From Akkermansiaceae bacterium (GTDB lineage Bacteria; Verrucomicrobiota; Verrucomicrobiia; Verrucomicrobiales; Akkermansiaceae): a DNA stretch of 64,000 bases. Both the position numbers and the translations under genes were made by a program. Of the stretch, positions 8,126 to 18,200 are shown piece after piece (the first letter of the stretch is position 1; each line of letters starts with the position of its first letter). The notes beneath the pieces were generated by a model. That model did not search any database. It saw nothing but the letters and a program-made list of their open reading frames with translations, and was not told the DNA's origin. The stretch spans positions 2,156,483 to 2,220,482 of the forward strand of contig CAJJBQ010000002.1 of NCBI GenBank assembly GCA_905182405.1, read 5' to 3'.

Positions 8126-10084
8126 ATGAATTTTTCAAAAACACTCTCCCGGCGAATTGCCTCGCCCCTGTTTTCCCTGGCCTTGCTGCTGTTTGGTCCG
8201 GCGCTGGCACAGGAGCTGTCGATCGATGTGCAAGCAGCGAATAACGACTCCATCCGGATCGACCTCCACGGGCAGCCGACGCAAGATCATGTTCTGGAGT
8301 ATTCTCCCGATGCGCAAAATTGGGAACCTCTGCTCTCTCTCAATCTCCCGTCCAGCCCCTTTCAGTGGAACGATCCTCTCGCTCCCAACCGGGGGGCGGG
8401 GTTCTATCGACTCTTGCAGTGGCCCGGAGGCGCACCGCGCGAAGAGGCCGCCGATTTCCGCCTGATCGACCACGAGGGTCGTACGCAACAACTGCATTAC
8501 CACAGCTTCCAAAAGGCCATTGTTCTCTTCTTCACTGATCCTGATACCGATCCATCTTTGGGAGCCACTCTGAAGGCCTTGAAGAATTCCTTCGGGGCGC
8601 AAGCCGTTGAGTTCTGGGTCATCGACCCAATCTCGGAGAACCGCTCCGAGCTCGTTGCCACTGCCGACACTTGGCAAACGGATGTCCCCATTCTTCACGA
8701 TTCGGCTCAATTAGTCTCGCGAGCTTACAACGTGGACCGAGGCACCGAAGTGGTTGTCATTGATACCGCCTCCTGGACCATCTTCTACCGGGGTGCGATC
8801 GAGCGTCCTGCCGTGGACGAATCTCCTGCGCAACCCTATCTTTCCGATGCGCTCACCGCATTCTTTAGCGGGCAACCATCGACTTACCGCCACACTCCAG
8901 CCACTGGTGATCCTCTTCCCTTGGGCCCAACAGAGTTAGTTTCCTATGAGGATGTCATTGCTCCCATGATGATTGAAAGCTGTGTGCGCTGCCACAGCCC
9001 GAACAACATTGCGCCCTTTTCCTTCGATAGCTACGAGAGCGTGGCAGTGTGGGCGCACGATATTCGCGAAGTGACTCTCACCGGCGAAATGCCGCCCTGG
9101 TTTGCCGATCCCGAGTTCGGGAGTTATGAGGACGATTGGTCCCTCTCAAAGGAGTCTCTGAGAGCGCTCGTCGACTGGATCGATCAAGGGGCACTGAAAG
9201 ATGGCGGGACTGATCCCCTGGCCGACTTTGTCGCCAACACCCCGCCTCCCAGCGAATACCCCTTTAACTGGCCGTCAGAGTTGGGCGAGCCGGACATGAT
9301 TCTCACCATCCCCTCTCAGAACATCCCGGCCAATGGCGAGGTTGATTATCGTTACATCGAACTGGACCCGAATATTCCGGCCAACACCTACCTCCGGGCT
9401 GCCATTGTTAAACCGGGCAACCCCGAGGTCGTTCACCACGGCCTTGCCTTCATCGGATCCACCTTTGAGGCCTTCATTCAAGGTGCTGGGCTGAATGGCT
9501 ACTTCGCAAGTTACGTTCCGGGGGTCCAAGCGAAACCCTTCCCTCCCAATGCAGGGAAACTCCTTAAAGCGAATCCCACTCTCACCCTTCAAATGCATTA
9601 TCAGACCAACGGGAGCCCTCAGACCGACGCGACCCAGCTTGGTCTCTACTTTCACTCCACGCCTCCAGAGATGGAGTATCGCACCACCGCCGCCAGCACC
9701 ATTGCCATTGACATTGTTCCGAACGTGCGAGACTACGAACGTGAGGCTTCAGTGGTACTGTCGGCCACGGAACCAACTCTCCTTTATGAATTGAGCCCTC
9801 ACATGCACTTCCGTGGCTCACGGATGGAATACGATGCGATCTATCCGAATGGCGAGATCGAGAAACTTCTCTCGGTGCCTTACTATATCTTTGACTGGCA
9901 GTTACTCTATCGTCTCGCCGAGCCAAAGTGGCTGCCCGCCGGAACAAGTATCCGCGTGCGCGGTGCCTTTGACAACTCGCCCCAAAATTCCGAGAACCCC
10001 GACCCCACTCAATCCGTGAGCTTTGGAGAGCAGAGCGACGAAGAAATGTTCATCGGCTATATTAATTTTGCGGTGCAGCGCTAG
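8126..10084 (+). CDS. redoxin-like, heme c and copper type II monooxygenase-like multidomain protein
   Basis: The ATG at 8126 begins MNFSKTLSRRIA and a signal peptide ending ALAQ; the frame is open 32 codons upstream without a sensible start. Length is 652 residues. Order: a short module with VLEYSPDAQNWEPL that recurs in verrucomicrobial exported proteins; a thioredoxin-fold region (FRLIDHEGRTQQL, AIVLFFTDPDTD) without a CxxC pair; a heme-binding segment CVRCHSPNNIAPFSFDSY followed by GEMPPWF; and a C-terminal region resembling peptidylglycine monooxygenase with candidate copper ligands in VVHHGLAF, LQMHYQTNG, SPHMHFRGSRMEY and DEEMFIGYINF. Electron delivery from the heme to the copper site is an inference. 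The substrate is unknown. Confidence 0.85.
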   Translation: MNFSKTLSRRIASPLFSLALLLFGPALAQELSIDVQAANNDSIRIDLHGQPTQDHVLEYSPDAQNWEPLLSLNLPSSPFQWNDPLAPNRGAGFYRLLQWPGGAPREEAADFRLIDHEGRTQQLHYHSFQKAIVLFFTDPDTDPSLGATLKALKNSFGAQAVEFWVIDPISENRSELVATADTWQTDVPILHDSAQLVSRAYNVDRGTEVVVIDTASWTIFYRGAIERPAVDESPAQPYLSDALTAFFSGQPSTYRHTPATGDPLPLGPTELVSYEDVIAPMMIESCVRCHSPNNIAPFSFDSYESVAVWAHDIREVTLTGEMPPWFADPEFGSYEDDWSLSKESLRALVDWIDQGALKDGGTDPLADFVANTPPPSEYPFNWPSELGEPDMILTIPSQNIPANGEVDYRYIELDPNIPANTYLRAAIVKPGNPEVVHHGLAFIGSTFEAFIQGAGLNGYFASYVPGVQAKPFPPNAGKLLKANPTLTLQMHYQTNGSPQTDATQLGLYFHSTPPEMEYRTTAASTIAIDIVPNVRDYEREASVVLSATEPTLLYELSPHMHFRGSRMEYDAIYPNGEIEKLLSVPYYIFDWQLLYRLAEPKWLPAGTSIRVRGAFDNSPQNSENPDPTQSVSFGEQSDEEMFIGYINFAVQR

Positions 10085-10213
10085 CGCACCTTTCTTTACT
10101 GCGGGGTTCCGCGCGGCAAGCCAATCGGCCCTGCCGTAGGATCTGAATTACCCCTGATCTCGTATAACGCTTCTCCTCTCGAGAGCCCTATTCCATCCAA
10201 GCAAAACTCCACC

Positions 10214-11395
10214 ATGGCCCAGAGTAGCTCCAGCGTCCCAAAGAACCAGACGCACCGTCAGCAATCGATCCTATTTCACGCGGATTCAAGTGACCCGGAC
10301 ATGCTTTATTTCAGCAAATTTAATGCCTTCGACCCCTATCTCGCTTTCTCGGTGGGCCGCAAGAAGTTCGGAATCGCCCACGCCTCGGAATACGGGCGAA
10401 TGGTCGCCGAGTCAGGCTTCGACGAGATCCTGCTACTGCAAGAGATCAGCAAAGGCGCGGCGCGGCGCTTTAAGCTCCCGCAGGGACAGCAGCCCGACAC
10501 CTGCCACGTGGTCAGGCATTTGGCAAAGCTCTACCAGATCCCTTCATTCCGGATCGGCGCCCGCTTCCCCGCTGCCCTTGCCGCCGACCTCCAACAGGCT
10601 GGGCTGAAACTCGAGATCGATAAGAACGTCAGCTTGTTCCCCAAGCGTGAAATCAAGACCGCCACCGAGATCGAAGCCCTGCGCAAGGGTAATCGCGCCA
10701 GCGCAGCCGGCTTCCGCGTGGTAAAGAAAACCCTAACCGAATCCAAAATTCGAGGAGGTCAGCTCATCCACCAGGGCAAAGTTCTCACCTCCGAGCGACT
10801 GCGAGAGTTGATCAGCCATGCTGCACTGGAAGAGGGCGCTGTGGCACTTCATACCATCGCCTCCTGCGGCGACCAAGTCTGCGACAACCACTCTCCCGGC
10901 CACGGACCGATCATGGCTAACGAGCTCATCATCGTGGACATCTTTCCACGACGACCGGAAGACGGTTACTGGGGCGACATGACGCGAACTTTCCTCAAGG
11001 GGAGGGCCAGCGACGCACAAAAACGACTGGTGCGAACCGTAAAGCGGGGTCACGAGTTAGCAATCCGTATGATCAAGCCCGGCCAGGTGGGAGGCAAGGT
11101 CCACGAAGCGGTTCAGGCGTTCTTCGAAAAAGAGGGCTACAAGACGGTTAAAGACAGTAAGACCCCGGAAGGCTTCTTCCACGCGCTTGGTCACGGGATC
11201 GGACTCGAGGTCCACGAGAGTCCCATCATCCGGGCCGCAGCTCCTTTCAAATTCAAGAAAGGGCAGGTCGTCACAGTGGAGCCGGGACTCTACTACCTGG
11301 GACTCGGCGGCGTTCGGATCGAAGACGTCATCCACCTCGTCCCCGGTGGCAACGAAAAGATTTCCCATACACCCTACAAGTGGGAGATCGCGTGA
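10214..11395 (+). CDS. M24-family Xaa-Pro peptidase-like protein
   Basis: The protein has 393 residues, no signal peptide, and is therefore probably cytoplasmic. The C-terminal pita-bread domain carries the metal ligands of M24 enzymes in order: Asp in IIVDIFPRR, Asp in GDMTRTF, His in ALGHGIGLEVHES, Glu in VTVEPGLYY and Glu in GGVRIEDV. The N-terminal 150 residues form the substrate-gating creatinase-like domain. M24 enzymes are di-metal aminopeptidases that cleave X-Pro bonds, but some members are creatinases or prolidases. A second M24 gene with the same layout lies at 38839-39993. The start at 10214 (MAQSSSS) is the only well-placed ATG. Confidence 0.9.
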   Translation: MAQSSSSVPKNQTHRQQSILFHADSSDPDMLYFSKFNAFDPYLAFSVGRKKFGIAHASEYGRMVAESGFDEILLLQEISKGAARRFKLPQGQQPDTCHVVRHLAKLYQIPSFRIGARFPAALAADLQQAGLKLEIDKNVSLFPKREIKTATEIEALRKGNRASAAGFRVVKKTLTESKIRGGQLIHQGKVLTSERLRELISHAALEEGAVALHTIASCGDQVCDNHSPGHGPIMANELIIVDIFPRRPEDGYWGDMTRTFLKGRASDAQKRLVRTVKRGHELAIRMIKPGQVGGKVHEAVQAFFEKEGYKTVKDSKTPEGFFHALGHGIGLEVHESPIIRAAAPFKFKKGQVVTVEPGLYYLGLGGVRIEDVIHLVPGGNEKISHTPYKWEIA

Positions 11396-11442
11396 ATCAC
11401 CATTTTTTCCCGAAGAAAGGGACTCAGTAAAATTCAAACCAC

Positions 11443-11530
11443 ATGCACAAAAAACCAGTCAATCTCGTCGTTCGTCACGAAGACGAGGCTGTCAAAGAGC
11501 GCAGCGCCTGTGGACATTCTTACCGGCTAC
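11443..11530 (+). pseudogene. possible cupin-gene N-terminal fragment
   Basis: An ATG at 11443 starts MHKKPVNLVVRHEDEA followed by ERSACGHSYRLLS. This looks like the first strand of a small cupin-domain protein, where an 'ERS-CG-RR-L' segment is common. It runs straight into the 3' end of the lactonase gene on the other strand, and the frame beyond about 11530 is only a shadow of that gene. If real, this is a 5' fragment left by the same deletion that brought the lactonase gene here. It rests on about 30 residues only. Confidence 0.25.
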
Positions 11531-12342
11531 TCAGCGAGGTCGAGGAATACGATGGTCGAAGGGTTGCCGACGGGTGTGTATTTTCCGGTGAACTTCAGTG
11601 TTCCCAATTTTTGATCCACCCTAAAAACGGCAATGTTGTCGCCGCGTTGATTACAGGAGTATGGGAATTTTCCGGTTGGATCGAAATTGAAACTGCGCGG
11701 GTAGTCGCCCCGGGTCCACTCATCGGCGACGAAGGTCAACTCACCGTTCTCGCCGATCGAGAAGATCCCAATGCTATCGTGTAAGCGATTGCCGGCATAG
11801 ACAAAGCGTCCATCCCCGGAGACTAAAATTCCGGAACAGAAATTACTTCCGGCGAATCCCGGCGGCAAACTGGAAATTGTCTTTCTCTGACTCAACTTTC
11901 CGTGGGCAGAATCGTAGTCGAACAAGACGATGGTAGACCCTTCCTCTTGCAGAGAATACAACCAGCGCCCGTTGGGATGGAAATGGAAGTGTCGCGGCCC
12001 GTCGCCCGGCGGCAAGGAGACCGACGCCGGGTCGTTCGGCGACAGAAGACCTTTTTCGTCATCGAATTTCCAGAGGTAAATTTTGTCCAATCCCAGATCA
12101 ACGTGAAGTACGAATCGCCCGGAGGGGTCGGCTTCGATCATGTGCGCATGAGCCAGGTCGTGCCCGCTGATGGCGAAGCTCCCCGGCGGTGCGTTGGTGG
12201 CTTTGGTCGGCCCAATTTTCCCCTCATCCTTCTTGAAGTCGCTGGCCGGTCCGAGACTGCCATCGGGTCGAATCGGTAAGACAACCACCGAGCCGCCGAA
12301 ATAGTTGGCTGCCAACACGAACTTGCCGGATCGAAGAGCCCG
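11527..12342 (-). pseudogene. 6-phosphogluconolactonase-like propeller protein, 5' truncated
   Basis: The frame encodes the C-terminal two thirds of a lactonase-family seven-bladed propeller: SGKFVLAANYFGGSV, GHDLAHAHMIEADPSGRFV, GPRHFHFHPNGRWLY, SNFCSGILVSGDGRFVYAGNR and GDYPRSFNFDPTGKF. Intact family members have about 340-390 residues; here the recognisable part is about 265. The expected first two or so blades are missing. The frame opens only 14 nt after the stop codon of the upstream PDZ/HEAT gene, and the first possible start is a GTG at 12318 inside a conserved beta-strand. A deletion junction around 12343-12356 explains this best. The 3' end is intact (IVFLDLAE). If translated by coupling, the product would lack blades and probably not fold. 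Confidence 0.75.
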
Positions 12343-12355
12343 TCAAGGGCTCCCG

Positions 12356-15028
12356 TCATTGCGATAGTTTCTCCGCCACCTTGCGCAGGATCTCGTCTTC
12401 AGATTTTAATACTCGCTCGACATCCCCCTTGGCGCGATCTCCCAGCAAGGCCACCAACTTCCGCAGGCAGGCGGCCTGATAGAAGCCTCGACCTGGGTTA
12501 TTCTTGATCAAGGCCCGGCACGCCATCACACGTTGTTCGTCGGTCTCGATGACGGCCAGATCGCTTGCTAGTTTTTCATCCACGAAGGTGTGGAGGCTAA
12601 CCAAGGGAGTCGGATAATCCTCTGCTTCCAGAAGTGCGATGATCTCCTCGAGCACCTTACGTCCCTCGCTCTCCGGTTTGAACTTCGTCCTCAGGATCTT
12701 GATGCGGTCGAGGTAGGGTTTCGCACTCCCTCCGTATCCTTTTAGAATCTTCCAACGGTGTGGCAGGCGGTCCCCAAGGCCCCAATCCTTGAGGTCAATC
12801 GATTCTAGCGCCAAGGGAACCCCCTCCGCGATGCGATGCTCCAGCATGAGATCGAGGGCATACTGGCGCGCTTGGTCGCTGAACATGCGGTAGTGTGGCG
12901 CGGGCTTGGCGACCGCGTCGTGGACCTCCTGTGCCATTCCACCGAGGTCCTCTCGCGAAAAATGGACAAAGGCATAGGCTGCAGTCCCACGGGTCCGCCC
13001 CCCCGGAACCCGCAACAGCTTGGCCAAGGCCGGATGCAGAAGCTCGCGGTCCACTCCCTCGAGCGGATCTCCCTCCTCAGCAAGAACCGGGAGCAAGCCA
13101 TCGAAGTAGAGTGGCGCCACGCGGCCCGCGTCGTAGCCGATGGCAAAAGCCATGGCCTGCTGAACCGGACGCATCTCACCATCTTCCTCGCGAGCCAGCA
13201 CAGCCTCCAACAACTCCGGCATCACCTTGGCGGCTGGCTTGTTGACCCGGGCCAAGGCATAGCTGGCCGCAATGGCAACGGCCGGATCGTCCCCAAGGGA
13301 TCGCGCCAGTGCCTCCACCGCAGCCCCGGCTTTCCTCCCCTGGTGGCCCAGGGCCGCGCACGCTCCCGCCCGGGCTTCGAGCGTGTCGTTCTTGAGTAGT
13401 TCCAACAACTGCTTCGTAAAGTTCCCCTCCTTTTTCGCAAGGAGCCTCGCGATCCACTCGCGGCCAATGGGCGACCAACTATTCAAGCTGGAAATCAGTT
13501 TCTCCGCATCCACCACATCCGGATTTTCGAGACGCCAACGACCAGCTGCAATAGTCTCCGCAACCTCCTCGCTACTGAGTAAGGGTTGATCACTCATCCC
13601 TTTCCCCGTGAGGTAGAGTGCCCGCAGTGGCAGGCTCGCTATGAGAACCTGCGCGACGGTCGGATCGAGCAGTCCCTTCCCGTAGATCCCTCCGAGCTGC
13701 TGATAGACAAAGCCTCCATCGCCTTTGCGCGTAAGAGCGTAATACCATCGTAACTCCTTCTGGAAGGCCGCCGCCATTTCCGGACCACCGCAATGCGCAC
13801 CCAGGACGTCCCAAAAGTAGCTGTAGGAGTTCCCACTGTGGCCATACTCCATCGTGTTGGAGAGCGAGGCCGTCAGTCGGGAAAAGAAGCGGGTTCCGGG
13901 CTCATCATCGAGCAAGCGGAACGCCACCGCCGCAATTCCGTTTTTGCCATTCCCCGACATCCCATTCCTCCCATTGGCATAGATCTCCAGGCTGGGTCGG
14001 TGAAAGCCATAGCCGATCGAGCCATGTCCCACGAAGCTGCCGAAAAATTGAGCTCCGCGGGCAATAGCTTCCTCGATCTCGGAATGCTCGATCCCGCACT
14101 TGCGCGCCAGGATCAGAGAGAGGAAGCACGGTAAACCCGCCTGATTGACGGCACCGTATCCGCGCAAGCGCCCGTGGACCTTGCCCTCATTCTCGCTCGT
14201 CCATGCAAAGCCGTGCCCCCAAGTCCCCGCGCTGCTTTGCCCCATCGCGACCTTGACGGCATACTCGCGCAAGGCCGGAAGAACGTAATCATCACCGGTA
14301 GCAAGGTAGTATTCAGCGAGGACCAGACTGTGATAACCGTAGCCCCAACAGACCAGGCCACCGTTCTCCAAGCTGATCTCAAGATCAGGCTTGGCAAACT
14401 TGGCCTCGTGGATGAATTCTCGCACGAGCGGATGATACTTTTTCTCGCCGGTCGCCAGCAGCGCGAGGACCTTCTCCCCGAATTTCCCCCAGCTCTTCTC
14501 TTCGAGCAGGCAGGCCACGGCCGCGTCCATGATCCGCGCGCTCTTCGGGCACTCGTAGGGCGCGCTCTCCGCGTAGGCTCCCAGCACTTTGAGCTTCACC
14601 GAAACCGTTTCCACCTTCCCCTCTCGCGGAGTGGCTCCTTCCTTAGGACGCCAACGGATCAGCTTCAAGGCCCCGTCCTTCTTCTCAGTTTCCGCTTCAT
14701 CAATGGCCCGCCCCAGCGCCTTGCGTGCATCCTCGGAGAAATACCCTCCGCTTGCACCAAGAAGAACATCGCCCGCTTGCAGCACCCCATCCGCCGAACT
14801 TCCCGGCTCAACCTTCGTGACCAGGATTTGGCGGGCCTCCCCGGTCATGAAGTTCGGGCTCACATGCATCCAGCCCATGGCCCCGGTCGGCCCCAGGTGG
14901 AACTCTCCCACTCGCTCGAAATCAATCTCCTTGCGCAAGTCCCGCACGGGACCCGCCAAGGGACGGGTAGGATTAGCCTGTGCCAGAACTGCCAGAGCCA
15001 GCGGAAGAAAAAGAAGCGCGAATTTCAT
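12356..15028 (-). CDS. exported PDZ - alpha-toroid - HEAT repeat protein (DUF6288-like)
   Basis: The 890-residue protein has a signal peptide (MKFALLFLPLALAVLAQA). Residues about 45-125 form a PDZ-like domain (GWMHVSPNFMTGEARQILV, then SSADGVLQAGDVLLGASG). Residues about 165-500 are an all-helical region with repeated aromatic/glycine motifs (CWGYGYHSLVLAEYYLATG, GHGSIGYGFHRPSLEIYANG, YGHSGNSYSYFWDVLGAHCGG) typical of alpha/alpha-toroid folds. The remainder is HEAT-like (ARAGACAALGHQGRKAGAAVEA). This architecture matches PVC proteins grouped as DUF6288, with no established function. The shape suggests a periplasmic binding or scaffolding role, which is inference. It follows the CotH gene in the same direction (210 nt gap) and is followed directly by the truncated lactonase frame. 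A 14-bp palindrome lies 47 nt upstream of the start. Confidence 0.82.
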   Translation of the reverse strand: MKFALLFLPLALAVLAQANPTRPLAGPVRDLRKEIDFERVGEFHLGPTGAMGWMHVSPNFMTGEARQILVTKVEPGSSADGVLQAGDVLLGASGGYFSEDARKALGRAIDEAETEKKDGALKLIRWRPKEGATPREGKVETVSVKLKVLGAYAESAPYECPKSARIMDAAVACLLEEKSWGKFGEKVLALLATGEKKYHPLVREFIHEAKFAKPDLEISLENGGLVCWGYGYHSLVLAEYYLATGDDYVLPALREYAVKVAMGQSSAGTWGHGFAWTSENEGKVHGRLRGYGAVNQAGLPCFLSLILARKCGIEHSEIEEAIARGAQFFGSFVGHGSIGYGFHRPSLEIYANGRNGMSGNGKNGIAAVAFRLLDDEPGTRFFSRLTASLSNTMEYGHSGNSYSYFWDVLGAHCGGPEMAAAFQKELRWYYALTRKGDGGFVYQQLGGIYGKGLLDPTVAQVLIASLPLRALYLTGKGMSDQPLLSSEEVAETIAAGRWRLENPDVVDAEKLISSLNSWSPIGREWIARLLAKKEGNFTKQLLELLKNDTLEARAGACAALGHQGRKAGAAVEALARSLGDDPAVAIAASYALARVNKPAAKVMPELLEAVLAREEDGEMRPVQQAMAFAIGYDAGRVAPLYFDGLLPVLAEEGDPLEGVDRELLHPALAKLLRVPGGRTRGTAAYAFVHFSREDLGGMAQEVHDAVAKPAPHYRMFSDQARQYALDLMLEHRIAEGVPLALESIDLKDWGLGDRLPHRWKILKGYGGSAKPYLDRIKILRTKFKPESEGRKVLEEIIALLEAEDYPTPLVSLHTFVDEKLASDLAVIETDEQRVMACRALIKNNPGRGFYQAACLRKLVALLGDRAKGDVERVLKSEDEILRKVAEKLSQ

Positions 15029-15074
15029 TGGACCCTTCTACGCGACCTTGCCCGCATTCCTCCCAAGAAATTGA

Positions 15075-15088
15075 CGCCCACGTGGGCG
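15075..15088. promoter_or_regulatory. perfect 14-bp palindrome, possible operator
   Basis: CGCCCACGTGGGCG is perfectly self-complementary and lies 47 nt upstream of the PDZ/HEAT gene start, inside the 210-nt gap after the CotH gene. Position and symmetry fit a repressor site. No regulator is known and no second copy was noticed. Confidence 0.3.
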
Positions 15089-15238
15089 CAGGTCGCAATG
15101 ACTTCCGAGGAGTGCCGTCAACCTTCCCGGCGGGAACTAACGACCACCCTTGAATTGGGATTCCCGATCCTCGGTCAGACCAGGTTCTTAGTGCGAACGA
15201 CTGGATAATCGTTTGGAGGTAGTATTCCGTTGTGGAGA

Positions 15239-18200
15239 TTAAGGAGCAATTTCATCCACACGCAGTCTGAACTGACGGCTGCCAGCATCGATGACGGGCG
15301 TATTTTCGCGAACCGTGATGCTGGAGGTGCCGTCGCCGTTGTCGAGATTTCTTTGGATGGTGAACCCTGCATCCACCCAATCCGAAAGGTCGGTTGCCGT
15401 TTCGATGCTGATGGCGAACCCAGTGACGCCCTTTCTCAAGCGGTAGGACAATTCGATGTAGGTCGCCCCGTCGTTCTCGACTAGGGAGATGGTAGGGAGT
15501 TCAAAGGAGGTGCCGTCGCGCAAATCGGTCCCGAAGATATACTCGAGCAGGTTGTTGACACCATCGAGATCGGCATCGGCAAGCGACCCTGAGAGGGCCG
15601 GATCGAGGAGTTCGGCGGAAGTAAAGTAAGCGTCGCGCCAGTCGGTCGGCGGCGAAGAATCAACGACGCCGGGAGTGCCGCTTGGACTGACGGAGGCCTG
15701 CCAACTTGCAGGATCACTTCCGTAACTTGCCGGGAGGAGACGCTCCAGGGTGGTTCCAGTTCCGTCGGGCGAAATCGGCCATGGGCTGGCATCGTTGTAA
15801 TCCGCGCTATCAACCGCTGGCTTAAGGTCGGGTTCAGCGGGGAGCGGGTTTGCTTCCGGCAGCTTGAGGGCGACCTTTTCTCCCCCGTTGGAGAGACGCC
15901 CGGCATAGGGTCCAAAGACACCAACCGCAGCCGGTGGATTAAAGGTGGCACGGAAAGTAGTGGGGTCATTCTCGACCACGAGAACAACTTCTCCGGGATC
16001 GAGTTCAGGCGCACCGGCATCGAAAACATACCCGATGCCCTCGACCTGAACACCTGCCAATGGAACCGGGAAGCCGAAGATGTTCTGGATTTCGACGAAT
16101 TCGACGCTGCCATCGAGCGGGTGGTACATCATCTCGGTGATGACCAGAGGACCGACCCGGGGAAGGTCGTTGACGGAGCCGATCGAGGTGGACTGGAGCG
16201 GCGGATAGGAGACCTCGCCGACCGAGTTGACATGGCGGCCGAAGCTGTATCCCGCAGATCCATCCCCGAAGGTGAATCCATGGACGTAATCGGTTCGATC
16301 ACCCGCGGGTGTCGCGGAAACGAGGTAGATTTCCTCGCCTCCTGAACTGAGGGCAAAGCTGGGATCGACACCAGGGGTGGGATTGAAGTCGGACTCGTCA
16401 AGGACAAGGAATCCACCCCCGGGGATAATGGTATTGGCGGGAATGCGGAATTTCCCGGACTGTCCCAAATCATCGGTCAACCACCACCCTCCGATATCGA
16501 CGGGAGCGAGATTGGGATTGAAAATCTCGATGGAATCGGTAGCGGGGAGAAGAGCATTGGTCAGGACTTCATTGACAAAAATGTCAGGAATCTGCGCCAA
16601 AGTGGGTTCGTTGGTTCCGGGAGATCCGAGAAGACTGCGGCTAGCGGTCCAGTTGGCGCCGGTGGCAGGATCGTCGGAATTGACGAGGATGAGTGAGCGT
16701 CCATTATCCGCCCGGCCCGGCCAGATTCCTGCCGAGGAAAAGGTGAAGGATTGGATGATGGCGCCGGTGGCGTCCCGGAGCTCGAGAAGTTCCCCGTCGT
16801 TGTTAAGGGAGCCTTCAAACTCCCCGGCGATGAGGCTGTCTCGCCCGTTGCCATAGACCTGCTGGAAGGCAGTGAGATCGTTGACTACGAGAATTTTCTG
16901 ACCGGGTGCCAGGGAGAGGATGGAGCCCGAGGAAAAGTTAAAATCGATTCCATTAGTGAAGGCGACATCGCTGAGAGACAACTTGGTATTACTGAGATTT
17001 TCGAGTTCAACAAACTCATAGGCACTGTCATTGGTCAGGGCGTCACCGAGGTCATAGGGATCGAACATGATCTCGCGGATGGTAAGATTAACGGAGCTCG
17101 CTGGGACTTCGTTCACCAGGTATTCCGCTTTCAAGGGAGCGCCCCAGCCCGTGCCGACGGGGACACCTGCTCCCGGGTTGTTGCCTCCACGTGGATCAGA
17201 GATTCGGGCGAACAAGCGCGCAGTTTCATTCAGCGTAATGGGTCCGGTGTACTGGATACCGCCGGAAGCGCCCGGCTCGACCTGCTTTTCGCCTGCCACG
17301 AGCCGGGCCTGAACGAGGAAGTCACTGCTCGTGCTGTTGCCATTAAGGCCATGGATGGCGAGGATATTTTGGCCGGGCTGCAGGACGCTAAGAAAGGCAT
17401 CGGCCCCGAACTCCACAAAGGTGACCGCCACGCCATCATCGTGATTCTGGGTTGCGGTCGAATTCCACGCAGGGGAGCCAGGCGCGTTTCCGGAGGCAAT
17501 CTGTGTGCCATTGAGGTAGGCGATGAACCCGTCGTCATAGCGCATCTCGAGCGTCATATAATTGAGGGAGGCTAGATCACCGGCATCGACATTAAAGGGG
17601 ATGCGGACGTAGGCGCTGGTGTTGACCCCGGACATGACGGGATTAGGGGCCTCGAAGTTGATGTTGATGTAGGGATTATAAGTGGTGCCGCTGTCGAACC
17701 CGACGCCGTTGGTGCCGCTGATCCAGGTAGCGTCGTTGTAGGGCTCATTGTCGCCACGCCAAGTGGTGCCGGTCGTGCTGGTCGGAATGATGGCCTTGGC
17801 CGGCGCAGTAACCTCGACGAGGGTCTCGGTACTGAGAATCGTGGTATTGCTGGTGAAGCGGGGATCCGTCCCGTTGAGGGTGTACCAGATGGTGCGGCCA
17901 TTACTGAGGTCGCCGGAAAGAGTGAGGGTCGTTCCCGCCGGCAAGGTGCCGTTGCTGAGGTTGGTGACGGGCTCGGGGACGAACTGCCCGTCCATCCAAT
18001 TGAGGCGTGTCGTGAGCCAGTTCCGGAGGTGGTTGACCTCCCCCGAGTATCCCCCAAAGCGGGGTTGATTGGAGAATCGTTGAAAGTTGCGAACCTGGGC
18101 CTGGTTAAGTTCGGCAGCGTAATCGTCGATGATCTGCTGCACGTTGGCGGTGGTCCAGGGCCCCTTGCGGAGTTCGAAGTAGCGGTCGATGTAAAGCTGC

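Noticed and set aside
14174..15208. 344-codon frame on the plus strand
   Set aside because: It is antisense to the PDZ/HEAT gene and has no motif.
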